A stretch of DNA of 64,000 bases from Bacteroidaceae bacterium. GTDB taxonomy: Bacteria > Bacteroidota > Bacteroidia > Bacteroidales > Bacteroidaceae. Shown here piece by piece: positions 56,487-63,853 of this stretch. The position numbers and the translations under genes were made by a program. How positions within the stretch are numbered: the first letter of the stretch is position 1; each line of letters opens with the position of its first letter. A model generated the notes under the pieces. It was not told the DNA's origin and ran no database searches. It saw only the letters and a program-made list of their open reading frames with translations. The stretch covers positions 43,777 through 107,776 of the forward strand of contig JAEEZX010000064.1 in assembly GCA_016292045.1 (NCBI GenBank), written 5' to 3'.

Positions 56487-57755
56487 TCAGAAATATGTGT
56501 TCGTAAGTTGCTTCCATGAGTTGCTGACCCAGCCCCACATAGCGTACATACCCGCCTTTGGCTCATACAGCTTCAGGTGTTCCACCTTGCCGAAACGCCC
56601 GACATTCCCCCCAAGGTCTACAAACCATGCGTCCTTTCCTGGGAATGGGCGTATCTCGCGCCCGACAATCTGGTAATACTGAGCAAGGGAGTTGGTGGGC
56701 CTTGCCATAACGATGGTGTCAAGCTCCGGGTAGTCGAATCCAGTTGTAAGCACCCCTACATTGGTCAGCACCTTAATTTCCCCAGCCTTAAAGCCTGTAA
56801 TGAGCCTATCGCGTTCATCAGCGGGCGTTTCACCTGTCAGCATACGACATTCAGGTACAGCGCGACATAGTGCCTCACTCTCTTCGATGAAGCGGGTGAA
56901 CACCAGTATGCCCTTCCTTGGCTTGCCGTCCTTCGGGTTCAGCAGACGGCGTACTATCTGAGACAGCTGCACCGTAAGGCCGCACCGCTCATTCTCAGCA
57001 TAGAGAGAGCGCTCGTCATAGTCCCTGCCCGTGCTGTTCATCCGCACCCGTGAGGTGTCAATGACATTCATCGGGAAGTAGCGGACATTGGCGAGGTAGC
57101 CCTGCTGCAGCAGCTCGTCGATACCAATGCTGTAGAGTACCGAGCTGAAGATTCGCGGCTTGGTACGGGTGAGGAACTTCAGGATGCACTTGTTCTTTAG
57201 CTCCACACCGGGCTTGGGGAAACCGTTCTCGTCGAAATACTGATCTTCCTTATAGCTGCCATTTGGCTTGAACTCCCCTTTGAACTCTATGCCTTGGCAG
57301 GTGTAGAGGCGGTAGGGTGTGGCAGTGAGGCCCAGCACCTTGCGCGGCATCTTCTCGATGAACTTCTTATACATTCCCTCTGCAGCGTTGACCAGGTGAC
57401 ACTCGTCTATTATCACCGCCGCGAACTCGTCGAACAGCTCCATGTGATTGTTCACGCTGCCGATGGTCGCAAAGGTGATGCGCCCTACCTTCTTCTGTTT
57501 CAGGGATGCAGAGTAGATAGAGGCCACGATGCCGTACTTCGCCAGTTTCCCGAAGTTCTGTTCCAGTAGCTCCTTCGAGGGCTGAAGCACGATGATGTTC
57601 CCGTCCAGCTGACGGGCGATGTCAGCGATGATGATACTCTTGCCTGCACCAGTAGGCGCAACAATAATACCGTTGCCCTTCGCCTTGGAGCGAAAGAACG
57701 TCACCGCCGCATCACTCGCCTCTTGCTGATACGGTCTGAGGGAAAACGCGCTCAT
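56487..57755 (-). CDS. SF2 DEAD/DEAH-type helicase
   Basis: A 422-residue helicase. Walker A is APTGAGKS (33-40), the Walker B box is DECH (117-120), motif III is LGLTATPYR (about 136-144), and later motifs include VFTRFIEESEAL and VLTTGFDYPELDTIVMARPT, then QIVGREIRPFPGKD (motif VI). It unwinds or remodels DNA in replication or recombination. Overlaps the DUF4494 gene by 4 bases. Confidence 0.92.
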   Translation of the reverse strand: MSAFSLRPYQQEASDAAVTFFRSKAKGNGIIVAPTGAGKSIIIADIARQLDGNIIVLQPSKELLEQNFGKLAKYGIVASIYSASLKQKKVGRITFATIGSVNNHMELFDEFAAVIIDECHLVNAAEGMYKKFIEKMPRKVLGLTATPYRLYTCQGIEFKGEFKPNGSYKEDQYFDENGFPKPGVELKNKCILKFLTRTKPRIFSSVLYSIGIDELLQQGYLANVRYFPMNVIDTSRVRMNSTGRDYDERSLYAENERCGLTVQLSQIVRRLLNPKDGKPRKGILVFTRFIEESEALCRAVPECRMLTGETPADERDRLITGFKAGEIKVLTNVGVLTTGFDYPELDTIVMARPTNSLAQYYQIVGREIRPFPGKDAWFVDLGGNVGRFGKVEHLKLYEPKAGMYAMWGWVSNSWKQLTNTYF

Positions 57756-58243
57756 TCACCTGCTGCCTTCATCTTACCGTCCACAATGGTGTCATCGCCA
57801 GCCTTCTTCTTATACTCGAACACGTCCATGAGGTTCGTCTCGGCAACAGACAGGATGACATAATCGGTCATCGTCGTACCCATCACCTCCTCGATGTTCT
57901 TAACAGCACCTGTGAAGCTGCTGGCCTGAACAAGGTAGTTGACCATAGTACGCTTCTCCTTGTCAGAGTTCTCGTCATAGGTGATGAAGGCCAGCTTTGC
58001 CTTATACCAGCGGTCGCCACTGTCATCAAAGAAAATCTCCTTGTAGGAGGCAGGCACGATGCCCTTCACCTCGAACTCGCCGCTGATATAAGCGGACATT
58101 TCCTGCGTAATGCGCTCTTCGGCCTCTGTGTGGCTGAGTGCATCAACGACGTACTTCTCGGTCTGCATCTTCTGCAAGCCGTCTTCCATCATCTTCTCGT
58201 AACGGATTTTGGTTTCAAACCATTCGCTTGTTCTTGATCTCAT
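57752..58243 (-). CDS. DUF4494 family protein
   Basis: A 163-residue protein with the family start SEWFETKIRYEKMMEDGLQK and YVVDALSHTEAEERI, then a beta-rich middle with RWYKAKLAFITYDENSDKEK. DUF4494 is a frequent companion of replication genes in Bacteroidales phages and conjugative elements. Function unknown. Confidence 0.88.
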   Translation of the reverse strand: MRSRTSEWFETKIRYEKMMEDGLQKMQTEKYVVDALSHTEAEERITQEMSAYISGEFEVKGIVPASYKEIFFDDSGDRWYKAKLAFITYDENSDKEKRTMVNYLVQASSFTGAVKNIEEVMGTTMTDYVILSVAETNLMDVFEYKKKAGDDTIVDGKMKAAGE

Positions 58244-58283
58244 AATCGTACTGTTTTAAGTGAATAACTAATTTTTACTATGT

Positions 58284-58679
58284 TCATTTGAACTTGAACT
58301 CTTCGATAAATTCTAAGAATAACTCGCTGTCATCAGGCAAGGGTAGGGTGACGTTCCACTCGGTCAGTGCATCGGCATGAATCTGATTCATAAAGTGGCG
58401 CATGGCGTCTGTGCTCAGTCGGCTGGTGCCTGTGCCGGGCGGCAGGAACTTCTTGCAGTAGTAGTCGTGCCACTCGTTCCGTGTGCTGCCCGACCAATAC
58501 TCCAGCTGTGTCATCCACATCCAAAAGAGTTTGTTCTGCGAGAGGCTACGCACATAGCCCACCTTCTCAAAGACGATATGATACTTGCCGTAAGGCAATT
58601 CGTCTATCGTCTCAACAAGGGAGTGGCTGAGCCTCGCCCCTCGCAGAGCGCTCTTATCCAGTGTGACCACCCTTCCCAT
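58284..58679 (-). CDS. NinB-like recombination protein
   Basis: A 131-residue protein. The segment RSLSQNKLFWMWMTQLEYWS, then NEWHDYYCKKFLPPGTGTSR and STDAMRHFMNQIHADA, fits the NinB/YbcN family, which binds single-stranded DNA and Holliday junctions in phage recombination. It lies between SSB-like and DUF4494 genes. Confidence 0.65.
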   Translation of the reverse strand: MGRVVTLDKSALRGARLSHSLVETIDELPYGKYHIVFEKVGYVRSLSQNKLFWMWMTQLEYWSGSTRNEWHDYYCKKFLPPGTGTSRLSTDAMRHFMNQIHADALTEWNVTLPLPDDSELFLEFIEEFKFK

Positions 58680-58687
58680 ACCTTACA

Positions 58688-59122
58688 TCAGAATGGCAGG
58701 TCATCGTCTTGCTGTGGCTCAGAATCAGCAAGTGGTGCGTCAATGGTCGCTGCCTGGTTACTGCTGGGGATGGCCACACTCTTGAAGTTACCGAGGTACA
58801 CCTTGTTTCGTGCCTCCAGTTCAGCAGGAGTGTGGTTATTTATCCATTCCTTACTTGTGGCCAGTTTGGAGTAAGCGACATTCCCCCACTGGTCAGGCTC
58901 CCGCTTCTCCATTATCTCGATGCCGAGGGCATAGAGCTTGGAGAGACGTACCTCACCCGTCTGGGTATCGGTTTTCTCCTCTACCTTGATGTAGATGTCA
59001 TTCTCGTCAATGGGAATGACCACACATTTCTTCACCACGCCTGAGTTGCCCTTGATGCTCATGATACCGACGCTATCCAACCGGGCCAGGTTGATAGAGC
59101 CTACTAATTTGCTGTCTGCCAT
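58688..59122 (-). CDS. Single-stranded DNA-binding-like protein
   Basis: A 144-residue protein with an N-terminal beta-barrel-like region (MADSKLVGSINLARLDSVGI, KKCVVIPIDENDIYIKVEEK) and a disordered acidic tail that ends DDDLPF, the classic acidic tip by which SSB proteins recruit partners. The barrel itself is not a standard bacterial SSB, so it is a phage variant. Confidence 0.7.
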   Translation of the reverse strand: MADSKLVGSINLARLDSVGIMSIKGNSGVVKKCVVIPIDENDIYIKVEEKTDTQTGEVRLSKLYALGIEIMEKREPDQWGNVAYSKLATSKEWINNHTPAELEARNKVYLGNFKSVAIPSSNQAATIDAPLADSEPQQDDDLPF

Positions 59123-59142
59123 GTTCTATATATAATAATGTA

Positions 59143-60096
59143 TTAGTTGACGGCGAAGCTGACTCCCTGTGAGGTCAGGAAAGACTCGAGAGCGGCAAAC
59201 TGTTCCTTGGTTGCCGTAATCTTATAACTGCGAGTGCTGGCGGCAGATGGTGACTCTACCTGTGGCGCACCGTCAGACTGGCCTAAGATGTCAGCAAAGG
59301 CATCGGCAGCGTCACGTTCTGCTGAGTCAAGACCATGGGAGCCGGAGTTTGCGGGCTGTTCCTGTGTGGCAGGTGACTCTTCCTCCTTGGTCTCAGGTGC
59401 AGAGGCGGCAGCAGCAGTCTTTGCCTGCTCCTCCTTGGCCTTGGCCTCGCGCTGCTCCTTCAGCTGGTTGGCATAGCGGACGGTCTCTTGCAGATTCAGA
59501 TTCTCCTTGTAGCGGACAACCAGCACATCGTAGTCCTCGGCAAACGATTTCAGCGTTTCAAGGTCAGAGGCAATAGTCTCCAGTCTGGCCCTGATTTCTG
59601 TCTCGATGGACTTCATGGAGGTGGACTTGTTTAGCCACTTGTCACTCCAAATGCGGTCAAGACTGATGCCGGCCTCTTTCACGCCGATGGTGTCAGCCAG
59701 CTTCTCGATCGCCTCACGCTTCTCGTTCTTTGAACGTTCCTCGTCAGCCTTGATGACCGTATCAATCTTGCCGACGGCCTCCTTAATGAGGCCCACCGTC
59801 TCGTTCACCACTTCCTTGAACTCACCGAAGGGAGCCATAAACTCCTTCTCAAAGGCGATGCGCTTGTCATTGAGCGTCTTTGCCGCCTTATTCAGCAGGG
59901 CCTTGTCAGCCTTGGCCTTTGCCACGTCATCCGTAGAATAGTTGGCAATGTCATACTTCGGTAGCGTGTTCTGCACCAACTCGCGTATCTGCTTGGCATT
60001 GGTGGTCAGGCTACCTATTGTCTTCTCGCTTACAACCAGCTCTAATTGACTGGCCTGCAGTTCCTCTACTGGAACTGGTACATTGTTCTCGTTCAT
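59143..60096 (-). CDS. DUF1351 family protein
   Basis: A 317-residue protein. Residues 15-200 are helical with the DUF1351 phrases LNDKRIAFEKEFMAPFGEFK, EVVNETVGLIKEAVGKIDTV and IWSDKWLNKSTSMKSIETEI; a coiled coil and an Ala/Glu/Pro/Ser-rich linker lead to a short C-terminal domain (YKITATKEQFAALESFLTSQ). Members sit next to recombinases and exonucleases in phage genomes; role unknown. Confidence 0.85.
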   Translation of the reverse strand: MNENNVPVPVEELQASQLELVVSEKTIGSLTTNAKQIRELVQNTLPKYDIANYSTDDVAKAKADKALLNKAAKTLNDKRIAFEKEFMAPFGEFKEVVNETVGLIKEAVGKIDTVIKADEERSKNEKREAIEKLADTIGVKEAGISLDRIWSDKWLNKSTSMKSIETEIRARLETIASDLETLKSFAEDYDVLVVRYKENLNLQETVRYANQLKEQREAKAKEEQAKTAAAASAPETKEEESPATQEQPANSGSHGLDSAERDAADAFADILGQSDGAPQVESPSAASTRSYKITATKEQFAALESFLTSQGVSFAVN

Positions 60097-60851
60097 GCTG
60101 CTAAATTAAAAATCTTCTTATCGGTTATCAAATCCCGATTCTCCTGTAAGAATCTAATGAAGTCCTCGCAGTGCTGAGTGAGCTTTGGCACGTCTCTCTC
60201 AGGTACGAAGGAATAGCTTTCAGTATAGGTGTTGTAGTCTTTGGGGGTTAACTCCACCACGTTATACTCGAAGTCAGTGACATTACTGCCGTTCTCTATC
60301 AGCGCATAAGGATAGACGATATGCTGCCAGTGATTCTTGAAGTCGCCGACGTTGTATCGGCCAGTGGTCTTCAGGTCACAGGTCAGGAACGGTAGTACAT
60401 AGTCGATGAAGCCATAGAGCAGGACATCACCGAAAATCGTCGGCAATACTGCTTGGACGAATTGCTGGGTGAGCGCACCTTGGTAATAGTTGGCCACCTC
60501 CCTGCACAGAGGCAGAGGGAAGCAGAAGCTACGGCTCCCATAGGTGGCTTTCAGCGCAACAACCTGACCGTCGAGAACCAGCTTTTCGACCTGTACTTTG
60601 GTCGAGGGCCTGTTCAGCACCATGCAGTCGATAACCTCATTGAAGGCCGTACCCTTCGCAACCGCTTCGTTGTCGTAGGGTACACGGTTTATTCTGTCAA
60701 TGAGCGACTGGAACTGCTGCTGCCGAAACTCCTCCGGCGTATGCGGTGGAGTTTCGGAATAGCCCCAGTATTTCTCCCAAATGGTCTCGCTGTCAAGGTA
60801 TGACTGAAACGCATCCAGCAGGCTCGGATAGAACTTATACCTAAGCTGCAT
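60093..60851 (-). CDS. PD-(D/E)XK phage exonuclease-like protein
   Basis: A 252-residue protein. KGTAFNEVIDCMVLNRPS (67-84) and LYGFIDYVLPFLTCDLKTTG (145-164) supply the acidic residues: Asp150, Asp159 and Lys161 make the D-x-K active site; FKNHWQHIVYPYALIENGS is the following helix with the Q/Y motif. Such nucleases resect ends for the recombinase encoded beside it. Confidence 0.85.
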   Translation of the reverse strand: MQLRYKFYPSLLDAFQSYLDSETIWEKYWGYSETPPHTPEEFRQQQFQSLIDRINRVPYDNEAVAKGTAFNEVIDCMVLNRPSTKVQVEKLVLDGQVVALKATYGSRSFCFPLPLCREVANYYQGALTQQFVQAVLPTIFGDVLLYGFIDYVLPFLTCDLKTTGRYNVGDFKNHWQHIVYPYALIENGSNVTDFEYNVVELTPKDYNTYTESYSFVPERDVPKLTQHCEDFIRFLQENRDLITDKKIFNLAA

Positions 60852-61785
60852 CTTCGTACTGTTTGGTCTCCTTGTTGTAGGTCAGTCCCAGACTCTTCAC
60901 CTTCTTGGCAAAGATGTCACGCGCATAGAGGATGACAGAGTTACCCATGCCCTTGTAGTCACCGATATGCTCAAGGAAATGGTTGGCTCCCTTTGCGTCG
61001 GTCATCAGCTCCACAGCATCTTTAATCTCGTTCAGCACACGGTTGTACTCCTCCTGTGCCTTCTCCTTAATGGCTATCATGCCCTGATACTTGGCGATAA
61101 TCTGCTTCTCGATAAAATCATTGTTGCCCGTAGGCTGGCTGTTCTTATCGAGAATGTTGCTCAGGAACATCACGCCAGGCAGCTGACAGGTGTTCTTACC
61201 GTCATTGCGGCTGGTCGGGTCAAAGGTGATGGAGCGCTTCTGTACGCCGTTCTCGTTCTTCATTTCGAGATAGCCCAGCAGGTCAAGCTCAGTAACGATG
61301 CTGTTGTAGGACTTCTCGCGCAGGGCAGGAACAAACACTGTATCGTCACCTTCCTTGCGGGTGTCACGGTGAGCGACGAAGATAATGTGCTTGTTCAGGC
61401 CGGAAAGGGCGTTCACGAACCACTTAAAATCGGAGTTGATAGTACCCCAATCCTGCACACGGGGGTTACGGCCTCCGCAGCGGTAGGCGATGATGAAGTC
61501 CAACATCTTGCCGATGGTATCTACCACAATCGTCTCGAACGGAGCCAGTTCTGCAGCTTCGGTCGTGAGCAGAGTCATCACCTCCTGCCAGTTGCTGATC
61601 TGTACGATGCCAACTTCTGTGAGGTGGGCGTTGTTCACACGCTTGACGCCGTTGTCGAAGTCAAGCAACAGGGGTTTCGGTGAAGAAAGAGCGAGGGTGG
61701 TCTTTCCGGCTCCAGCCTGACCGTACACCATCATCTTCACGTTTCGCTGGATAGCAATCTCATTGCTTTTCTTAATTAAACTCAT
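60841..61785 (-). CDS. Sak4-like RecA-fold ATPase (single-strand annealing/recombination)
   Basis: A 314-residue protein with Walker A GQAGAGKT (22-29), Walker B-like ETIVVDTIG (about 93-101) and IIFVAHRDTRKEGDDTVFVP as the sensor region. This layout is that of phage nucleotide-binding proteins related to Sak4, which load annealing proteins. It overlaps the nuclease gene by 11 bases; together with SSB-like, NinB-like and DUF1351 it forms a recombination set. Confidence 0.85.
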   Translation of the reverse strand: MSLIKKSNEIAIQRNVKMMVYGQAGAGKTTLALSSPKPLLLDFDNGVKRVNNAHLTEVGIVQISNWQEVMTLLTTEAAELAPFETIVVDTIGKMLDFIIAYRCGGRNPRVQDWGTINSDFKWFVNALSGLNKHIIFVAHRDTRKEGDDTVFVPALREKSYNSIVTELDLLGYLEMKNENGVQKRSITFDPTSRNDGKNTCQLPGVMFLSNILDKNSQPTGNNDFIEKQIIAKYQGMIAIKEKAQEEYNRVLNEIKDAVELMTDAKGANHFLEHIGDYKGMGNSVILYARDIFAKKVKSLGLTYNKETKQYEDAA

Positions 61786-61812
61786 GATGAAAACTAATTA
61801 AAATGATAAAAC

Positions 61813-61911
61813 TTATCGGAACTTTGATAAGATTCCGCTATTCTTTGTTTTTCTACTCATTTTGGCTGTCATTTTGCCAATTTCAGGGCCATCAGAGAAA
61901 CTATTTTCCAT
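61813..61911 (-). CDS. Candidate short gene (32 aa)
   Basis: ATG at 61911 opens a frame reading MENSFSDGPEIGKMTAKMSR and ending in KTKNSGILSKFR at 61813. It fills most of the 138-bp gap upstream of the Sak4-like gene. A small inverted repeat (CTTATC / GATAAG, 61812-61831) lies at its end. Low confidence because of its size. Confidence 0.4.
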   Translation of the reverse strand: MENSFSDGPEIGKMTAKMSRKTKNSGILSKFR

Positions 61912-61923
61912 CTTTAAGAAACT

Positions 61924-62169
61924 TTAACGGTGAGCCGGCAGGGGCTTGATATTGCTCAGAATGTCACTGGCCACAAACTGCCATCTGGTGTTTGTAGAGC
62001 CAAAGGGTTTGTCAAAGCGAACCTTATCCTCCTGCATCAACCGCTCCAGCCTTTTCTTGCCGCCAACGAGCTTTACAGCCATGGCCCAGGAAAAGGTCAT
62101 ATCCTTTGTACGCTCCAAGATGGACTCGTACTTCTGTGCCATGATGGCCATCCTACTCACATTCTCCAT
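61924..62169 (-). CDS. Small protein of unknown function (81 aa)
   Basis: Begins MENVSRMAIMAQKYESILER, overlapping the LuxR-type gene by 17 bases (an ATG at 62151 would remove the overlap). Helical, with FSWAMAVKLVGGKKRLERLM and a WQFVASDILSNIKP end that looks like a small excisionase-like DNA-binding module. Confidence 0.55.
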   Translation of the reverse strand: MENVSRMAIMAQKYESILERTKDMTFSWAMAVKLVGGKKRLERLMQEDKVRFDKPFGSTNTRWQFVASDILSNIKPLPAHR

Positions 62170-62506
62170 GGGGGTCTTTCTCTCTGATTTCGATTTCTAC
62201 TCTGCGACCACGCCTAAACTCCCTCTTGCAGTCAAATGCTATGTGGAACAGCATGAGCAGCGTCAGGAGGGCAGCGAGGCCACGTTTCCTGATCTCAGCG
62301 GCGTTGTATTCCTTGCCTACAAACACGGACACCATGTATAGAACCAGCTCATGCGTGGTAGCGATGGAGAGCTTCTTGTAGATGTGCTTCTTGTGAGTCC
62401 GCACCGTCCAAATCGGCTTATCCAGTTGGTCGGCAATCTCTTTGTCTGTCAGGCCGTGGCAGTATTGCTCTGCCACCAAGGTTTCCATGTCGCTGAGACT
62501 TTTCAT
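62153..62506 (-). CDS. LuxR-type HTH regulator with a hydrophobic C-terminal segment
   Basis: A 117-residue protein. Residues 4-50 are a GerE/LuxR HTH: ETLVAEQYCHGLTDKEIADQ, LDKPIWTVRTHKKHIYKKLS. Residues about 52-95 hold a hydrophobic stretch with LALYMVSVFV-like and ALLTLLMLFHIAF segments, possibly membrane-associated, then a basic/acidic tail. It is the second gene of the early operon and may control it. Confidence 0.75.
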   Translation of the reverse strand: MKSLSDMETLVAEQYCHGLTDKEIADQLDKPIWTVRTHKKHIYKKLSIATTHELVLYMVSVFVGKEYNAAEIRKRGLAALLTLLMLFHIAFDCKREFRRGRRVEIEIREKDPHGECE

Positions 62507-62706
62507 CAGTGGATGCGCGTTACATCTACCTTGTACTCGCTCAGCCTGTCAGTCCTGACAGCATCCCAGTGCTGGCGCATCAGCTCCTTCTTCAGTTTGC
62601 TGATACTGGCAATGACCGAACTACGCTGCTCAATGGGGAAAGTAGCCACACCGCCAACATTCAGCTTGCGGAGCTCCCCGATGATTGGTTTCTTCTGTAC
62701 TTCCAT
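62506..62706 (-). CDS. First early gene, small protein of unknown function (66 aa)
   Basis: Begins MEVQKKPIIGELRKLNVGGV, then ATFPIEQRSSVIASISKLKK and a basic C-terminus. The wording VGGVATFPIEQRSSVIASIS resembles short proteins that start early operons in Bacteroidales phages. The stop overlaps the LuxR-type ATG by one base. Confidence 0.65.
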   Translation of the reverse strand: MEVQKKPIIGELRKLNVGGVATFPIEQRSSVIASISKLKKELMRQHWDAVRTDRLSEYKVDVTRIH

Positions 62707-62801
62707 ACTTCTTGCTTTTAATGTTCATAATTCCCCAAGGGGGGCGACCTAAGACTTATGATTGCTCATAGTCATTTTGTTATTTTTAGGTACGTATCAA
62801 A

Positions 62802-62833
62802 TTTGCATAGGAACGGCAAAAGTTGTATCTTTG
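62802..62833 (+). promoter_or_regulatory. Repressor promoter
   Basis: TTTG (62802-62805), 20-bp spacer, TATCTTTG (62826-62833). Start expected near 62841, leading to the repressor ATG at 62988. Its -33 region lies in the 17-mer also found at 45818-45834. Confidence 0.75.
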
Positions 62834-62858
62834 CAGTTGTAATTGTATTTTGATGGTG

Positions 62859-62890
62859 CAAAGATAAGAAAAAGTTATCAAATCCACAAA
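62859..62890 (-). promoter_or_regulatory. Early operon promoter (copy 10 of the promoter family)
   Basis: -33 TTTG (complement of 62887-62890), 20-bp spacer containing GGATTTGATAAC, -7 TATCTTTG (62859-62866). Start expected near 62852, so this transcript and the repressor transcript begin 12 bp apart and run into each other. Confidence 0.8.
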
Positions 62891-62987
62891 TTTTTCTTAT
62901 GTTTTTTGCAAAAAAAATTTCTGGGGTCTCGCTAAGCCCGTGAGGGTCAGAGGCCAGCGGTTATTCACATTATTATATATATAAGGT

Positions 62988-63476
62988 ATGAAAGAAAGCG
63001 AGTATGCTGAGAACAACGTTGATGCCAAGGTCATCATCGCACAAGTTCTCGAGAAATTGGAAATGAACGCCCCGGCGTTCTCCACAGCGACAGGTATTGC
63101 CTACCAGCGTATCTACGACCTGCAGCGTGGCCGCACCAAGAAGTTCAATCCTGGTGTGGTGAACATGATTATTGCTGCCTTCCCTCAGATTCGCAAGGAA
63201 TTTCTCTACACTGGCGACGGCCCAGTGCTCAACACAGACACGCCCGCTGATCTCATTACCAATCCGGTCAGCAAGGACACCAGTGTTGTGCTGGAGCGTG
63301 CGCTGAAGCTACAGGAGGACTTGATGGCCAAGGCCGAGCGTCTTTCCGAGAAAGAGGAAATGCTGCACCAGAAGGAAATCGAACTACTGAAGCGTGAGCA
63401 TGAGATTGAGCTGATGCGTGCCAAACTGCACCTCGCCCTCGGTGATGGGGCTGTTGAAAAGAAAAGCGCTGTCTGA
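62988..63476 (+). CDS. Phage repressor-type HTH protein with coiled coil
   Basis: A 162-residue protein. Residues 12-60 are an XRE-like HTH (VIIAQVLEKLEMNAPAFSTA, TGIAYQRIYDLQRGRTKKFN, PGVVNMIIAAFPQIRKEFLY). Residues about 95-150 are a Glu/Lys/Leu coiled coil (EKEEMLHQKEIELLKREHEI) that would mediate oligomers. Opposite orientation to the early operon and its own promoter identify it as the likely lysogeny repressor. Confidence 0.8.
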   Translation: MKESEYAENNVDAKVIIAQVLEKLEMNAPAFSTATGIAYQRIYDLQRGRTKKFNPGVVNMIIAAFPQIRKEFLYTGDGPVLNTDTPADLITNPVSKDTSVVLERALKLQEDLMAKAERLSEKEEMLHQKEIELLKREHEIELMRAKLHLALGDGAVEKKSAV

Positions 63477-63507
63477 TTATTGACCTTCAAACTGGAATGA
63501 GGCTGCT

Positions 63508-63828
63508 ATGAACGAACAGGTAAGAGAATGCTGTGCCGGGTGGTACGATGGTAAGTGCCGCCTGACTGATGACGTGCATGGATGGGGGTGCAGACTGATG
63601 ACCTGTCTGCCTGATGCCATGCCAAAGACTGAGCATGACCGCAAGGCGCTTTTCCACCGCGTCTATACCTTCGCCCAGGAAAACGGCATTTTGGGGTGTC
63701 CGCACTACCGCGAAGAGGTCATTGATAAGGTCATTGACGACCCCAGTCAACTGCGCGAGATAGTGGCTGTAAAGCACCCCTCACGAACCGATTTATTGTC
63801 GGAGAAATCTAACGGAATTTGTAACTAA
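63508..63828 (+). CDS. Unknown protein between repressor and der (106 aa)
   Basis: Begins MNEQVRECCAGWYDGKCRLT, with cysteines at CC, C and C and a later CPHYREEVIDKVIDDPSQLR. It follows the repressor on the same strand by 31 bp, so it may be co-transcribed with it and belong to the phage. Its stop lies 25 bp before der. No family recognised. Confidence 0.55.
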   Translation: MNEQVRECCAGWYDGKCRLTDDVHGWGCRLMTCLPDAMPKTEHDRKALFHRVYTFAQENGILGCPHYREEVIDKVIDDPSQLREIVAVKHPSRTDLLSEKSNGICN

Positions 63829-63853
63829 ATGAAAATAAATAAGATACGCATAT

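Larger units (their letters stand above)
62707..62987. promoter_or_regulatory. Lysis-lysogeny switch region
   Basis: This 281-bp gap divides the plus-strand repressor gene from the minus-strand early operon. It holds two face-to-face promoters (see the next two entries). Downstream of the early promoter the minus-strand leader is long (about 150 bases) and lacks the CTTCAAAACTT motif. No gene is seen. Confidence 0.75.

Noticed and set aside
62707..62987. Origin of replication by repeats in the switch region
   Set aside because: Only promoter elements and AT-rich runs are seen; there are no iterated sites beyond the promoter motifs.
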